From assembly GCA_918026815.1 (NCBI GenBank), contig CAKJVC010000166.1, positions 21,870 to 85,869 of the forward strand: 64,000 bases of DNA, read 5' to 3'. Source of the DNA: Chalara sp. BL73. Its lineage: Eukaryota > Ascomycota > Leotiomycetes > Helotiales. The notes below the pieces were generated by a model. The model saw nothing but the letters and a program-made list of their open reading frames with translations, did no database searches and was not told the origin of the DNA. This document shows positions 11,805-23,689 of the stretch, in pieces. Every line of letters starts with the position of its first letter. Positions within the stretch are counted from its first letter, which is position 1. The translations under genes were made by a program, and so were the position numbers.

Positions 11805-13553
11805 CTACAGCATGACAAGGCCAAGTCCGCTCAGCCCATCCTTGTCTAGGTTATTGTCTTGATCAACGCCTCCAGCGATAGGATGGACACGATAGTTGAA
11901 GAGATAGTAGTGGAGCTGCCCGGTTCCAGGACCAAATTTTTGCTGTTCGAGAAACAAGCCATTGTCCATTATTGACGGTGCGTTGAATACATCGAAACCG
12001 CGCTTCTTCGCCAGGATCAGCGCGTCGTTCATGAGAGAATTGAGCCGCGTCTCGAGAGCGCCCTTGTCCAAAGGGTTCCTCAGGCCAGCCTCGGAGGCAT
12101 AGTAGAATGCGTATGCGGTGCGGACGACTGAGTGTTTGGGGTGGCCGATGACAGAGGATTCGAGGCCGTAGAAAGAGAAAAAGTCGGTGATATTCTTTGA
12201 ATCATCCTTTTTTGATTATGAGAAAGCGAGAACTTTTTAAGCAAAAGGAGGGAAGAAGTCACCTCAACGACGTATGTCCAAACCACTCGTTCCTCGGTTG
12301 AGTCCTTTTTGTATAGTAACCAATGCTCGCACTCATCTGGAGTAAACTTTGGTGCAATATTGAATCGATTTAGGTATCGTTCAAGTAGAGAGTGGACAGA
12401 ACCTAGATCTCTTTCTTGCATTTCTCGAAGTCCTCGAGTTGAGGCTCGATTCGGCAAAGCATACTTACCGATCTGATATGATGGTCTACTATTAGATGGC
12501 ACATGGCTGAAGCCAACCTCATAGAGCTTTTCCCAGTTTAGGGGACGGTGGAAATAGCGACAAGTGCTGATAGGAGTTGGCAAAATTACACCAGCCGTAT
12601 ATATCGCTTGCCAGATTCCCTCAAGGTTGCACAACCTGGTTATCTCTTTGATCAAAATTGGAGTAAGTCGCCTGGACCTCAGTTTTTTATGAATGCAGAG
12701 AAAGTTGACCTCAGATGCATGCATAGTCTTCGCCTTAACTCGAAGTACGATGGGAATGGCACTGATGAATGCGCAAAGGGTTCGTCCAATCCGAATACCA
12801 ATGTGCCACTGCTTCTTCCAGCCAGGAGACATCATTGCCCTATTAATCATGATTATCGCGAGATTTTCTGATGCTGATAGACTTACCACTTCAGCATGGC
12901 TTTGGGATACCTGAAGCGTAACGTGCCCTCGTCGTCCTCGACATAGTGATATTTCAGTAAATCATAGACCTCATTCATTTCGGTATCGTTCGTTAAGTCC
13001 ACCGTTACCCACTCGAACCCCTCAATGGCTAATGCTGGAGGGCTAGTTGGGATACTCTTAATGTCTGGAACCTCAATAGGCCCCTCCTCATTATGTTGAA
13101 AGGTCTTATTAAAGCGAGCAACGGGCTGTGTTTTCCAGAATTTATGAGACTCTAGGTCTTTGACAATCTTCCCGCCTGGAACTTGGCCGGCCTTAAGGTA
13201 CAAGTCCTTGGTAGCATCGATAGCCTGGGATAACTCATTGCTGGAAAAACTGCTCGTCCTTTCAGGGTCGGTATTATCTATAATAACTTCCGTTAAAGTT
13301 TTGACTCAAGTCAAGAGACCGTTTCTTCTGCAATGGCAGAACTCACCGATGAGCTTCCTAGCTCTAGCTTGTGATACGGTGGAAACATTAACTTACCATC
13401 ATCTATAACCTCTCCTATGAAACCATTTTCCTTATTTTGACCCTCTGCGCCTATGGCGGCTCTTCCCACGACGGTGCCTTCCACGGCTATTTCGGCTCCA
13501 CGAGATTCACCGTCATCGTAGCTTTCTCGGACTGACGTTGTGCTGTCAACCAT
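11805..13553 (-). CDS. NMT1: Glycylpeptide N-tetradecanoyltransferase (N-myristoyltransferase)
   Basis: Transfers myristate from myristoyl-CoA to the N-terminal glycine of target proteins in the cytosol. Four exons (13553-13397, 13277-12887, 12839-12263, 12194-11805) give about 504 residues. Diagnostic stretches are [58 protein letters not shown] (CoA-binding region) and the C-terminus GLGLVML, whose terminal carboxylate acts as the catalytic base. The exon junctions restore [12 protein letters not shown] and [13 protein letters not shown]. Intron 1 is 119 bp; reading through it leads to a stop. The N-terminal 100 residues lack the lysine-rich ribosome-targeting tract common in this enzyme. 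It may be the main NMT or a diverged paralogue. Confidence 0.93.
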
Positions 13554-14686
13554 GGCGTTTGAGGTATTGATGTTACTGCCCCTTGCCAGCTTCCAATTGT
13601 TTTGATCGTAAGTTCAGCCTTGATCTTTATGCAGGGCAATCAGCGATGGAATATGGGTGCAAGCAGGAAAGTATGGAAGCACGTGATATTGACATTCAAC
13701 CAACAAGTTCCCCATGGCCTGCAGCGGTTTACCCCTCCACGCCTTCCTTACTCGGATTGCGAGCTTCCTTGGCCTGCATACAACGGCCGAGTTTAAGCTG
13801 CAATTAGTGTATATATAAAAGCCGTTATTAAGTTTTATGTCATTGATAACTAGTGCTTAAAATTATTAATGTTTCTGCCTACATACTTGTCGCACCAGGA
13901 GGATATTGGGCACTTAGCGCTTTGCTATTCAACAAGCGCACAACAATTAGCTGCTGTTTTCCACAGTCAGGGTTGTTAAAATCTCGCACTGTTTTAACGA
14001 TCTTGTACAGGATAGCCAAGGCAGCACAACTGTGGGAATAAAATAAGAGCAAGTGAGTAAAGTCATCAATCGTCTATTTGGAAAACCGGTTTCTCTGACC
14101 CTTGTTCCAATAGTCTTAGGACTGTCACAAACGGGGCTAGCCATAAGTCCTTGGACGAAGTAATGCGATACCAAACGTAGGTCTTCAGGCTGGTAAAGAA
14201 GGAGCCAGCCGCCTTATGTGTTGTGAAGCACGTTGATGTTGATCCTTCAGTCTTCTGACACATCACTACTGCATACCTGAAACAAGCACAATACCATCTC
14301 CAATTTCTTCTAAAGATAGCTTTGGCGATTCCAACAGTTTAGCCTTTTGCCTATGTCTTTCTAGCTCTCTGATTGAAAGTAATTGAGCGTCTCAACCGCC
14401 CAAAAGGTGGTTTCTATTAGCTTTTTGGTGCAATAACCTCATTTAATCAACATTTGAAGACTGCCACGGCGGTTTTCAGGTTAATTTGTATTAGACTCTT
14501 AATATTGAGATTAATCTGAGCATTTTGAAAAATTGGGTTGTTTCTTGGGTGTTCCTACCTTATTTTTGGGCAGTTGTACAGGATGGGTGGTGGACTAGGT
14601 TCCTCTGCGTTCAATCGCCTTTTCAGATTCAACGTCAAATAATTCCTACTAGTTCACAATACCACTGATATTCATTTAGGAGGGCA
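13554..14686. other. Intergenic spacer, no gene seen
   Basis: About 1.1 kb between the divergent start codons of NMT and HET protein 1. Several short open frames (13583-13807, 13947-14174, 14066-14266) look random. The distal part (14400-14650) is AT-rich. No repeat or transposon end was recognised. Confidence 0.45.
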
Positions 14687-16901
14687 ATGGCAGGTCTTTG
14701 TCATACTTGTCGACGGATATTTATCCAGAAAAATACCTCTAGCAGTCCTTTGGCCCACTATGTGAACGTTCACAGTCTGATTAAGGCTTTAGAGCATGGG
14801 TGCAGTTTATGCAGCCTCGTATGGAGCAGATTAGAACCACATGAGCAGGACTTACTCACCACTGCTCGGGCAGGCTCATCAGTTTTAGAACCGCCCCGTA
14901 TTACCTGCTACTTGTCCAATAATCATGTAGAATTAGGGTTGGACGGAGATGACCACCAGGGGGTGAAGTGTACCTTTGATTTTGGCACGCCAGAAACAGA
15001 GCACATCCGGAAGGATATACTGTTTCTGTGCCTAGAAGGTAGTGGGCATTATCCCATGCGAAGCTGCCGCTGCTTACATACTAGTAGGGAATTTGGAACT
15101 TGGCGCCTACCAGCTCAACTCGTATTCCAAGTCCTCACGGCGACAAGCTACTTGCGATCCGAGATCTATCGCTGTAGTTGATGTAATCTCCGCTGCTATA
15201 AGCGGAACCCCCCATTTCACAGCCATTGACCCAAAGGCCTTTAGGCAAAATACTAACACGGGTTCAAAGGAGAGCCTTGAACGGGCTGCCCGGTGGGTTA
15301 CTAGATGCGTCGAAGCACATTCAGGCTGCAAGCGTGAGACCACCTTAACAGAAAGAAGGCTTCCCACTCGCCTCGTGTGGGTAAGCCCTTTCAAAGATGG
15401 GCCTTTACTGTTACGTGAAACTAGCCAATTACCTCCAGATACGAAGTATATGACGTTAAGCCATTGTTGGGGAAAGAAGGAATTCCTCAAGCTTACAAGT
15501 GAGAATATCGACAAATTTCGAGCAAGCATTCAGTTCACGGACTTAGTAAAAACATTCCAAGACGCTGTTACCGTCACGCGTTTTATGCGGATTGAATATA
15601 TATGGATCGACTCCCTCTGCATCATCCAGGACTCGCCAAAAGATTGGGAGAAGGAATCGTTGCTTATGGGAGACATCTACTCCAACAGCTTTTGTAATAT
15701 AGCTGCCACTCACGCTCGCGACGGTGACGCGGGTTGTTTCGTCGACCGCAATCTTCCAGCTCCCCCGATTAGGGTTACGATCCCGCCGTCATTTGGCTGG
15801 GATAATTACTTTAATCCAGGCACATACGAGAGCCGTGACCCTGAACTGTGGACACACGAAATCAGGAAATCAGTTCTCCAGAAACGGGGCTGGGTCTTCC
15901 AGGAGTGTATCCTTGCGCCAAGAGTCCTGTATTTCGCCTCAACCCAGATATTTTTCTCGTGCCGATTACGCTTGTGCGAACTTTATCCGGAAACACTGGG
16001 ACTCTTCCGACAGCCCGGTCAAAGGACAGCAGTGGAGGACAGATCTCAGATCAGGTTTTGGGACTTTATCAGTGGCGCCTTCGAGGATCAGTTGACTTCT
16101 AGAAGACTGTTATCTGCGATGATGTTGTGGAGTTCCATGGTCCAAATCTATACAGAATGTGACCTTACCCGCGAGAGTGACCGACTTGTTGCCATCTCTG
16201 GCCTGGCACACTCTATTCAGCCCATGTTTGGTTGCAGATATCTCGCGGGCCTTTGGGAGGACCATTTGATACTACAGCTTCTATGGAAGAGCCGTGGTGA
16301 GAGCGTCCGCACGGAGTCATATCAAGCGCCGTCTTGGTCGTGGGCGTCGAGGATAGGGCGGGTGACCATGTATACGAACATGGATATGAAACAAACCATT
16401 GACATGCAACCGCCATTTAAACAATGGTCGCAGTCTGACAAGGAGCTTGCCCTTGTCGTCGACGCAGAAACGGTAACGACGAACAGCGATCCGATGAGTC
16501 CAGTGACTTCTGGTTGTCTCCGTATGAAAGGCAGTTTGATTCCCGTAGTACTAGAAGACGGGGCGAAAGAATTCAAAATACAGGGCCACATATGCAACGT
16601 TAGCGCGGATATCTCGAGCGAGACGCTCATCGGTCAGTTTCACTTTGTGGCTTGTGTATACAGCGACTTTTGGTTTGATTTCCAAGAGTACGCTGCTCAG
16701 GGTTTGCTTCTAAGGTTGACGGGGAAGACGAAAGGTCAATATCAACGGGTAGGACATGTTAGTGTCTCAACATCCAAGAGCTACTTCCAAACTATGTTTC
16801 GTAATGAGGCTAGAAGTCTGCATAAAAAAAAGGTCATAAGTGAGGATTTATACGAGCATTATGATGGCGAGTCTGAGCTTTATACTTTCACTATTGTTTG
16901 A
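14687..16901 (+). CDS. HET-domain protein 1
   Basis: Heterokaryon-incompatibility (HET) domain protein; the domain is TIR-like and can trigger cell death after non-self recognition. Two exons (14687-15038 and 15085-16901) are joined over a 46-bp intron (GTAGTG donor, TACTAG acceptor), giving about 722 residues. The N-terminus has paired cysteines (CHTC, then CSLC), common ahead of HET domains. The HET core starts at YMTLSHCWG (about residue 239), continues through YIWIDSLCIIQDS, and ends near RGWVFQECILAPRVLYF. A second conserved block is SYQAPSWSWAS. The C-terminal 200 residues are variable. No NACHT, ankyrin or WD partner domain is fused. The frame is intact. Confidence 0.93.
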
Positions 16902-17661
16902 GACTTGGTTCTAGCTATTTTTATATATGAAACATAGGCTTATTCATCAAAAAGTTGTTAGAAATGAATCGCTTTAAATCGTTTGATTTGACATCGCCTA
17001 GTATCTTATTTCTTATTCGCCTTTTCTCTCACGTCGGGACGGCTGAAGTTTGCTGATCGTCTAGAAGGAGGATTAGCCGTGGGGACTTCTAGCAGTTAAG
17101 CTTGTATAGGAGGATGAGCTGGTAGTACTGTAAACGCCAGATAAGGGAGATCAGCTGATTCCAAACTCGAAAACTAGTATTGTATTTTAAAAGTGCACCT
17201 TTAAGTTTTAACTACCCTAAACTTTGCTTATTAATAAGCCAGCTTCTGTGATACCTTTACCGTGGGATTTTGGGGTAATCAGATTAATCAACCTCAATTA
17301 CGAGTAGCCACACTTTCCATTGGTGATACTTTAGCTAGGCAAGGGATATTAAGATTACGAGCTGCACATTTGGCGCCCCCTGAACAAATCAGTGTCTGCC
17401 AGATATCTCTTATTTTGTATAATACGGGCAGAATAAATACGGACAAGAGGTATTTATATGACAAGTTTGGTTAAAGTTTTTTTATTGCAACAGCAATAAA
17501 AATTATAGGTTGAAAATCATAATAATATAAGCTGTAGATATAACTTCAAGCCGCAAATCAGTGATTAAATACCGACTTCGGCTATATATAAACTACACTG
17601 TCTGCTATAGTAAGAAGCTTTTGTATCACGTGACCCACAGCCTCCTGGCTAGGCCTGCAAC
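16902..17661. other. AT-rich intergenic spacer
   Basis: About 760 bp downstream of HET protein 1, increasingly AT-rich. An open frame at 17262-17474 encodes nothing recognisable. The composition resembles decayed repeat DNA, but no specific element was identified. Confidence 0.4.
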
Positions 17662-17835
17662 TGTTAGGAGCAAAAGGAGAGGGGCGGGGGTGCCAAGGTG
17701 CAGGTTCGGTTTGGAATGTATATAAAAAGAAGCGAAAGCAAGGAAAGAAGAATGAGATCCAGTTGTTGTATTAATCGAAATATTGCTTCCTTACGATTAC
17801 CTGTCTATTTATAGACTCTGTTCTTGCGCTTAACA
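17662..17835. mobile_element. Probable solo LTR or LTR relic
   Basis: The 174-bp segment begins TGTTAGGAGC and ends GCGCTTAACA, giving TGTTA/TAACA inverted termini as in retrotransposon LTRs. It contains a TATATAAA box near 17717 and a promoter-to-tail layout like an LTR. The flanking five bases (GCAAC and TAAAC) match at only three of five positions, so a target duplication is not supported. No internal retroelement coding sequence is present. Confidence 0.45.
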
Positions 17836-18148
17836 TAAACTTTCAAAATATATATATAAAGATTTCGAGGCTTTTTATTAGCCGAGGAAATAAAGGACCT
17901 ACTTGTGGGCCTAATGTGTAGCAATTACATAGAGAAAGTCTTAATTTATGAAATAAAACTCTGCCAAATTTCTGCTTTCAAAGCTACGAAAGTGTGCTAG
18001 TCTTAGTATACTCAAATGAAGGAAAACAATCATTTTACAATTTTCACGTCACGATAGAAGAATTAGAGAGGCAGAATAAATATCCTGACGGAGGTATCCA
18101 CGATATCTGACCATGGATACAAACTCTTGCATTTCTATATGCGGCTCC
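17836..18148. other. AT-rich spacer, no gene seen
   Basis: About 310 bp of AT-rich sequence up to the stop codon of the minus-strand GGA gene. It presumably contains the GGA 3' untranslated region. Confidence 0.4.
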
Positions 18149-20256
18149 TCACGCTATCCCCAGCGAAGCTATCTCCCCTTGCTCGTTCACCGGCTGTGCT
18201 CCCAGCTTATATGACGCCCTCCATCGTAATTTTACCGAGCTGCCGTTTCCTTGCTCAACGCCGTTCAAGTATATTATTTGCTTCACGCCTGCTTGCTGTC
18301 GAGGTTGTAGATTTCGTCCGCTCTGTGGCTGGAGTTTTAAGGAATATGCCTTTTGACATGGTTAGCTATGTATGGGTGACCGTTTCGAGAAAATTACCTT
18401 TGTCACTGCTACTTGGAATGTTAATTCTGATATAGGTTGATCTGTCGTGTTTGAATATGATAGAGACATTGTGATGACGGCTGGCGTAGCTGGGTCACGG
18501 ACAACATGCAACAATACTTCTAAGCTTGTTTCGCTGACCTTAAGTGTGTTTGACGACGGAGCTGATTCGGGCAAAGCGGAGGAAAATGCCCATTCCTCAT
18601 CATCAGCTACGGGTACTGGTGCTGGTGCAGATGCGGGTGGTTTAGGGTTCGCGAAGTCGAAGATCGATGGTGATTGTTGTGGTGTTGCTTGTCGCGGAGC
18701 GTGTAATGCAGCAAATGGATCAACTAAAGGAGCGTGCTGTTTTGCAAGAGCAGCTGCTTGTTGTTGCTGAAACAACGATGGCTGTGGGGTGGTAGACTGG
18801 GATGATGGTTGGGATCCGAACGCAGAAAACGATGAATAGTTTGGTTTTGGTGGTGCTGGAGAGATTGATGGGGCAGGGCCTCGGGCTGTGTTATGTTCTG
18901 ATGTTGAAGATATTAGCGTTGGGCCTGGAACATCTGGTAGATGAATCAGTCTTCCTTATTTATACGTTCACTATAGGAGACTTACTGGTATTGTTCCCAA
19001 AGCCCAGAGATATGCCACCACCTTGTCCGTAGTTACTGTCGCCCATTGAAAGTCCAAGTAGATCATCTTCCAGTCCTCCAGCCTGAGACTCTGTAGGAAT
19101 GGTCGCATTTGAGCTTCCCCCATTCAGCTCATCGCCATCAAAGTCAATGAGAGAAAGCTCATTTTGTGCGTTGACCCCAGTGCTTGTTCCCAAGGTGCCT
19201 CTTGCAATCTTTAAAGCAGCTTCGACGTCACCCTTCTTCATCAGCTTGTATCGCTCTACTGTCCTATGTATACTATCATTTATTTCTAGCAATTTCGCCA
19301 CAGCTTCGTGATCATCAGATTCCTCTTCGCACATCTTCTGTATCTTGGGGTGGGCGCTTTGCAGGGCCGATGCTAACTCCTCATACACGTCTCCTTCCGT
19401 CATTTTATCACCAGGCTTAAACGCCTCGAGCCGTTCCTCAAGTAGCCGCGCTTTCTGCTGTACTTTCCCTACCTCCTCAGCTGCCTTTGCTCTGTAGTCT
19501 GTCTTTGTTCTGGTGTCATACCCAGCCATTATTTTCATCAACCTGTTAGCTTCTTGTAGATCCTCTGGGCCCCCACGTCTAATGAGCTCTTGTAATTTGG
19601 CTGATTGCGCAGCTTTTTCTTCCTCTTCCATTTCCTCCGCTGATTTGAGGTTCTAGATTTCATCAGCTCAAAGTCCAGATAAGGATATATCATTCACTTA
19701 CATCACTAGGATTGAGGACGGCGGCATCTTCTGTTCTAACCTCAGGAAAGACGTACCCTTTGTAGCTGAGTAGTCGATGCATATCCCGAATAAAGCCTAA
19801 GTCCTCCTTGTACCTGGAGGTTTGACATATTGTGCCCCGCCATTCTTCAATAGCCTCTAGTATTTTATGTTGTACTCTTGTAGGTCGTATTGGTGGGCGC
19901 TCAGGAAACCGCCTTACAAGCTCATTAAGAAACTCTTTCGTGCTAATCTGAAGATGAAATGGGTATCCGCAATTCTTAACGCAAATATCGAGGAGATTGA
20001 GTGCTAACAAGGAGACGTTCGGGTTACGTGAGTTGACATAATTGACAATCGCAACAGCTGCCTCCCTTGGCGCGTTTCCTTTTTTCGAGTTTATCAAATC
20101 AGAGATCTCAAGGTTCACGGCCAAGTTTGGCTCGAAGTTCTCCGGGCTGCAAGCTTGTTGAATATAGCGTTGCAAGGTAGAAGGACCTGGATCTCCCATA
20201 GCACCAAATCGGTCTCTGGTAGCCATTCGTGCGGAGGCAGCCTCCATCTGGAGCAT
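18149..20256 (-). CDS. GGA: GGA-type clathrin adaptor (VHS-GAT-GAE)
   Basis: Golgi-localised, gamma-ear-containing, ARF-binding protein that sorts cargo from the trans-Golgi to endosomes. Four exons (20256-19702, 19652-18986, 18933-18398, 18349-18149) give about 652 residues. Residues 20-160 form the VHS domain (LQRYIQQACSPENFEPNLAV, LLALNLLDICVKNCGYPFHL). Residues 185-350 form the GAT domain (LQELIRRGGPEDLQEANRLM, KMCEEESDDHEAVAKLLEIN). A Gln/Pro/Ala-rich hinge follows (FQQQQAAALAKQ). The C-terminal gamma-adaptin ear runs from SLEVLLHVVRDP to the end (SVKLRWRASYKLG, IASLGIA). All introns are 48-53 bp with consensus donors and restore frame. It is head-to-head with TSR3, 255 bp apart. Confidence 0.95.
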
Positions 20257-20511
20257 TGAAGGATAATATCAGCACTATAGGGCACAATAAATCAATTTAT
20301 AGCTACTCGTTGTATATAGCAAATCGTTGAACGGTCAGGGCGCAAGTAAGGCAGCCAGTTTGGTGGGGGAGAGATCGTGGTCAAATAGCCCTATTTCGTT
20401 TATGGCTCGACTCGACTGCCGTAAAAACTTCTTAAGCTCTCGACTCTTTCCAAATCCTGCGTTGCCACAACTTCCACCACTTTTTCGAATATAGTCTAGA
20501 TTCTACCGAAT
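20257..20511. promoter_or_regulatory. Shared GGA/TSR3 promoter region
   Basis: A compact 255-bp interval between two divergent housekeeping start codons. It has no TATA box at standard spacing on either side. A pyrimidine-rich stretch precedes the TSR3 ATG. Bidirectional promoter assigned by position. Confidence 0.55.
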
Positions 20512-21678
20512 ATGGTACGCCATAAAAAGGACGGCTTCTCGTCGCGGGGAAAGAAATCTAATAATGTACCAAGAGCTCGTGGCCCACAACGCGAAGGGGA
20601 CGATGAAGATAACCCCGCAGCTCGTCGCCCCTCCTTCAAAGCTGCTTGCTGGGATCTTGGACACTGCGACCCAAAACGATGCTCAGGCAAGAAGCTGATG
20701 AAGATGGGGCTTATGCGAGATCTGCACGTTGGACAGAAGCATGCGGGAGTCATCATCAGCCCAAATGCTAAGCAGACCATCTCGCCCGCGGATCGAGAGC
20801 TCATGGAGAAGTATGGGGCAGCCGTTGTTGAGTGTTCATGGGCTAGGATAGCAGAAGTTCCTTGGTCGAGGATAGGAGGCAAATGCGAGCGACTCTTACC
20901 ATACTTAGTCGCCGCAAACAGTGTCAATTATGGCAAGCCTTTGCGATTGAACTGCGTCGAGGCTCTTGGAGCCGCATTCTACATATGTGGACATCCGGAA
21001 TGGGCGGAAGAGGTCTTGTCGCATTTCTCGTATGGACAGGCTTTTCTGGATATCAATTCTTCTATCCTCAAAAGATACGCAGCTTGCAAGGATGAAGCAG
21101 ATATTAAGCAAACTGAGGAAGCATGGATGGAAAGATTGGAGAAAGAGTATGCAGATAGCCGAGCCGATGGTGACAATGGTCTAGAATCTGATATGTGGAA
21201 GGGCGGAAACATTAATCACCGAATGCCCGTGAGCTCTGAAGATGGAGAGGATGAAGAGGATGAAGAGGACAGCGAGGAGGTTGATGGGATCTATCTGGGA
21301 AAGAAACCGATAGAAAACAACAAGAGCATTGGACTAGCAACAAAAAAGGATCCATTTGATATCACAGACGACGACGACGAAGAAGAAGAAATGGCCGAGC
21401 TCCGAAGGAAGGTTTTGGCATCGAGGCCATTTTCCAATCCAAACGTGCCAGAAAAGGTTATGCCCGAGAGAATATCCCGTGCTGTTTATCTGAAAGAGGA
21501 CTCCGATATCGAGGCAGACTCTGATAACGGAGAAGACGATGAATTCGACAGTATTATCGATGCGATCCCTGTTATGGATCGTATAGGCATACAAGCAAAG
21601 CAACGAGCAAGGGCCACAGAGCCTGTTGCTAGTGCTACGTTTTCGAGAACCATTTTGGGAGCACCTAAAAAGCGGTAG
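20512..21678 (+). CDS. TSR3: 18S rRNA aminocarboxypropyltransferase Tsr3
   Basis: Tsr3 transfers the 3-amino-3-carboxypropyl group from S-adenosylmethionine to the hypermodified pseudouridine of 18S rRNA during late 40S maturation in the cytoplasm. It is a single exon of 388 residues. Family motifs are CWDLGHCDPKRCSGKKL (about 48-64), AGVIISPNAKQTISPAD, VVECSWARIAEVPW and LLPYLVAANSVNYGKPLRLN, with YGQAFLDINSSILKRYAAC later. The conserved domain occupies roughly residues 40-215. The remaining 170 residues are a low-complexity acidic tail (EDGEDEEDEEDSEE, DDDDEEEE), a common fungal extension. It shares its promoter with GGA. Confidence 0.95.
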   Translation: MVRHKKDGFSSRGKKSNNVPRARGPQREGDDEDNPAARRPSFKAACWDLGHCDPKRCSGKKLMKMGLMRDLHVGQKHAGVIISPNAKQTISPADRELMEKYGAAVVECSWARIAEVPWSRIGGKCERLLPYLVAANSVNYGKPLRLNCVEALGAAFYICGHPEWAEEVLSHFSYGQAFLDINSSILKRYAACKDEADIKQTEEAWMERLEKEYADSRADGDNGLESDMWKGGNINHRMPVSSEDGEDEEDEEDSEEVDGIYLGKKPIENNKSIGLATKKDPFDITDDDDEEEEMAELRRKVLASRPFSNPNVPEKVMPERISRAVYLKEDSDIEADSDNGEDDEFDSIIDAIPVMDRIGIQAKQRARATEPVASATFSRTILGAPKKR

Positions 21679-22424
21679 CATCTCAGAACCTAGGGAGTAG
21701 GAATTCAATCCCAAACTTTTGAAATGGAATGAGTGTACCATACACTCCTTGGCACCGCCATTACTGTAGTATAGATACAGCCCATTTAATGCAGAAGTAT
21801 CCCATTAGCCAGAGATCAACTACAATGATGCTATTCGTATCTTACATCGCTGTATAACGAACTAGATAGGGGCCGGTAACCTTTCAGCCGAAGAATCTGG
21901 CCCAGTATCTCATACTTATAAAGAGAAAGCAAACTCCAAGTATCGGCAACTTACTGGCCATCAAGAGGAAAGTTGTTTGTCCTTTGGACGTACTGGCCGT
22001 CCTCGATGCGTCAATTAAGCTAAGCGAAAGGAAATCATAATCTCTCATGTTGGGCATATTCTTGATGATTACTTACCTCAATGCGTTCTATCATCTGCAA
22101 GCATTGTGAAGAATGAAGATCGCTTCGACTCAGTTATTAGAGCATGTGATGAATATAGCTTCCTTGCTCTAGAACCAATCATACTTTTTTACGCCACCGA
22201 GAGAGTAAGTTCCCATTAAGCTCATCGGGCTACCAAATTTGGTGCTCGGTACATAACTTGAGAGGTCGGTTTGCCTAGACTATTCTAATGTTCCGCAAAT
22301 TTGACTTTGTACACAATCATCGCTTTAAATAGTGGCTTTACCCATATCTTCTCCCAACTGTTACAGTCCTCAACCATCCTCGTTTCACTTGTCTCACTTA
22401 TCTTTGAACGGACAAAAATACAAG
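21679..22424. other. Intergenic spacer upstream of the secreted protein gene
   Basis: About 750 bp without a recognisable gene. The stretch directly before the small secreted protein has AAATAG about 100 bp upstream of its ATG but no strong TATA box. No repeat was noticed. Confidence 0.45.
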
Positions 22425-22827
22425 ATGCAATCGGCTGTAGTCCTTCTCTGCTTATTAGCAACTGTCATCTCTGCCCAAGGCGAAAAGTGCAACGGAAACA
22501 GCGATGAGCGTTGTCTTAGAGCTAGCCCTGCAGTCGGCGTTCCGTTTTGTAGATCATGGCTCTCCTATTCACCCGTTACAGTGACCGAAAAGGGATACAC
22601 CACCACTGTGTACGTATCTTTCTCCGCCATCCACCATTATTCTGTCTGCAAGAGTACTCACTAAATCCAGAACTCCGAGGTCAAGCACGGAAGCAGAATC
22701 AGCGCCAGATTGCATCACCACCACGAATCTGAGCCCGTATGCAAAAAATCTCATCAGCATTGCGTGTTCTTGCCAATCTTATTCACTGTCGACAACAACC
22801 GTTGCAGCCTCAACAGCCACTAAATAA
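22425..22827 (+). CDS. Small secreted cysteine-containing protein
   Basis: A two-exon gene (22425-22609 and 22671-22827) encoding about 113 residues. The 61-bp intron has a GTACGT donor, an ACTAA branch and a CCAG acceptor. Residues 1-17 are a signal peptide (MQSAVVLLCLLATVISA). The mature protein has six cysteines, at about 22, 29, 40, 75, 91 and 93. Its second exon carries PYAKNLISIACSC followed by Thr/Ser-rich sequence. The Y-A-x-x-L-I-S-x-A-C-S-C pattern, with a Thr-rich flank, is one I associate with fungal cell-wall or adhesin-like proteins. Here it stands alone in a mini-protein with no catalytic domain or GPI signal. Wall component or effector are both possible; no function is assigned. 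Confidence 0.72.
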
Positions 22828-23412
22828 GACGTCGACTGCAAGCGGAAGTGATTTGTAGTCAAGGAGATTATGGCTTCATAGTCTTATACTTTGAGCGTTG
22901 GACTATAACTTGGATATAATGGTTTGATGGACGGTGGTGCTGATGGTGGGAATTGTTATGGTCAAGGTTCATGAAGATGGAGAATTGTTGGAATTAAGTC
23001 TGTGGTAATGGGGATTCCGTAATTGAGATATAACCATGGCTGCCTACTTTTTTTACTTTTTTTTTTTTTTTTGGTGGTCCTCCTCTTAGGATCTTCAAGT
23101 ACCAAGGTGTAGCTTCTCGAATGTGTTTTCAAGAACTTCTAACTCGCTGACCACATCCCTATAGAATGCAGCCTGTAGTCCAGGGTGGTCCAGATCTGTT
23201 GCATCTTCTCCAAAATTACATCGCAAACATTTCTTCACAATCTTTGCGTACCGCCCCCCAAGCTTTGATTCCATAGAATTTGACACCCTGAATGCTGTGA
23301 GAATGTCTGCAGCTTGAGCTCCAAAAGAACTGGTAGAATCTTGAGGCTGCCGTAAGCTGCTCAATGGGGTTTGGTATGCCAATTCAATCATGATCACACC
23401 AAGACGGGGTTA

Positions 23413-23451
23413 CAGCTCGGCCAGGGTAGAGAAAAGCTTGGCCAGGGTAGA
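23413..23451 (+). repeat. Left terminal inverted repeat (39 bp core)
   Basis: Begins CAGCTCGGCCAGGGTAGAG and matches the reverse complement of 24174-24212 without mismatch over 39 bp. Internally it has two GGCCAGGGTAGA words. Confidence 0.92.
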
Positions 23452-23689
23452 AAATTTCTTGGCAAAACGCCAAGAAACGCTCTACTCTGGCCCAACTCTT
23501 TGTGCAACCTTTTGTACCCTGGGTGAACTTAAGCGAAAAACAAACTTGGTTAGAACTATATTTGGCGGATACACAACATAGGCTTAGTGTGTAAAAAACA
23601 ACATATTGTACGTATATTGTAAACATATGCAGAGTATATTCTAGAATTTATTTTTACAAAAAAACAATTAAAATAAACAAAACAGTTAG

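Noticed and set aside
23041..23080. Poly-T tract as a retroposon tail
   Set aside because: No adjacent element or target duplication was seen; a simple homopolymer is sufficient.
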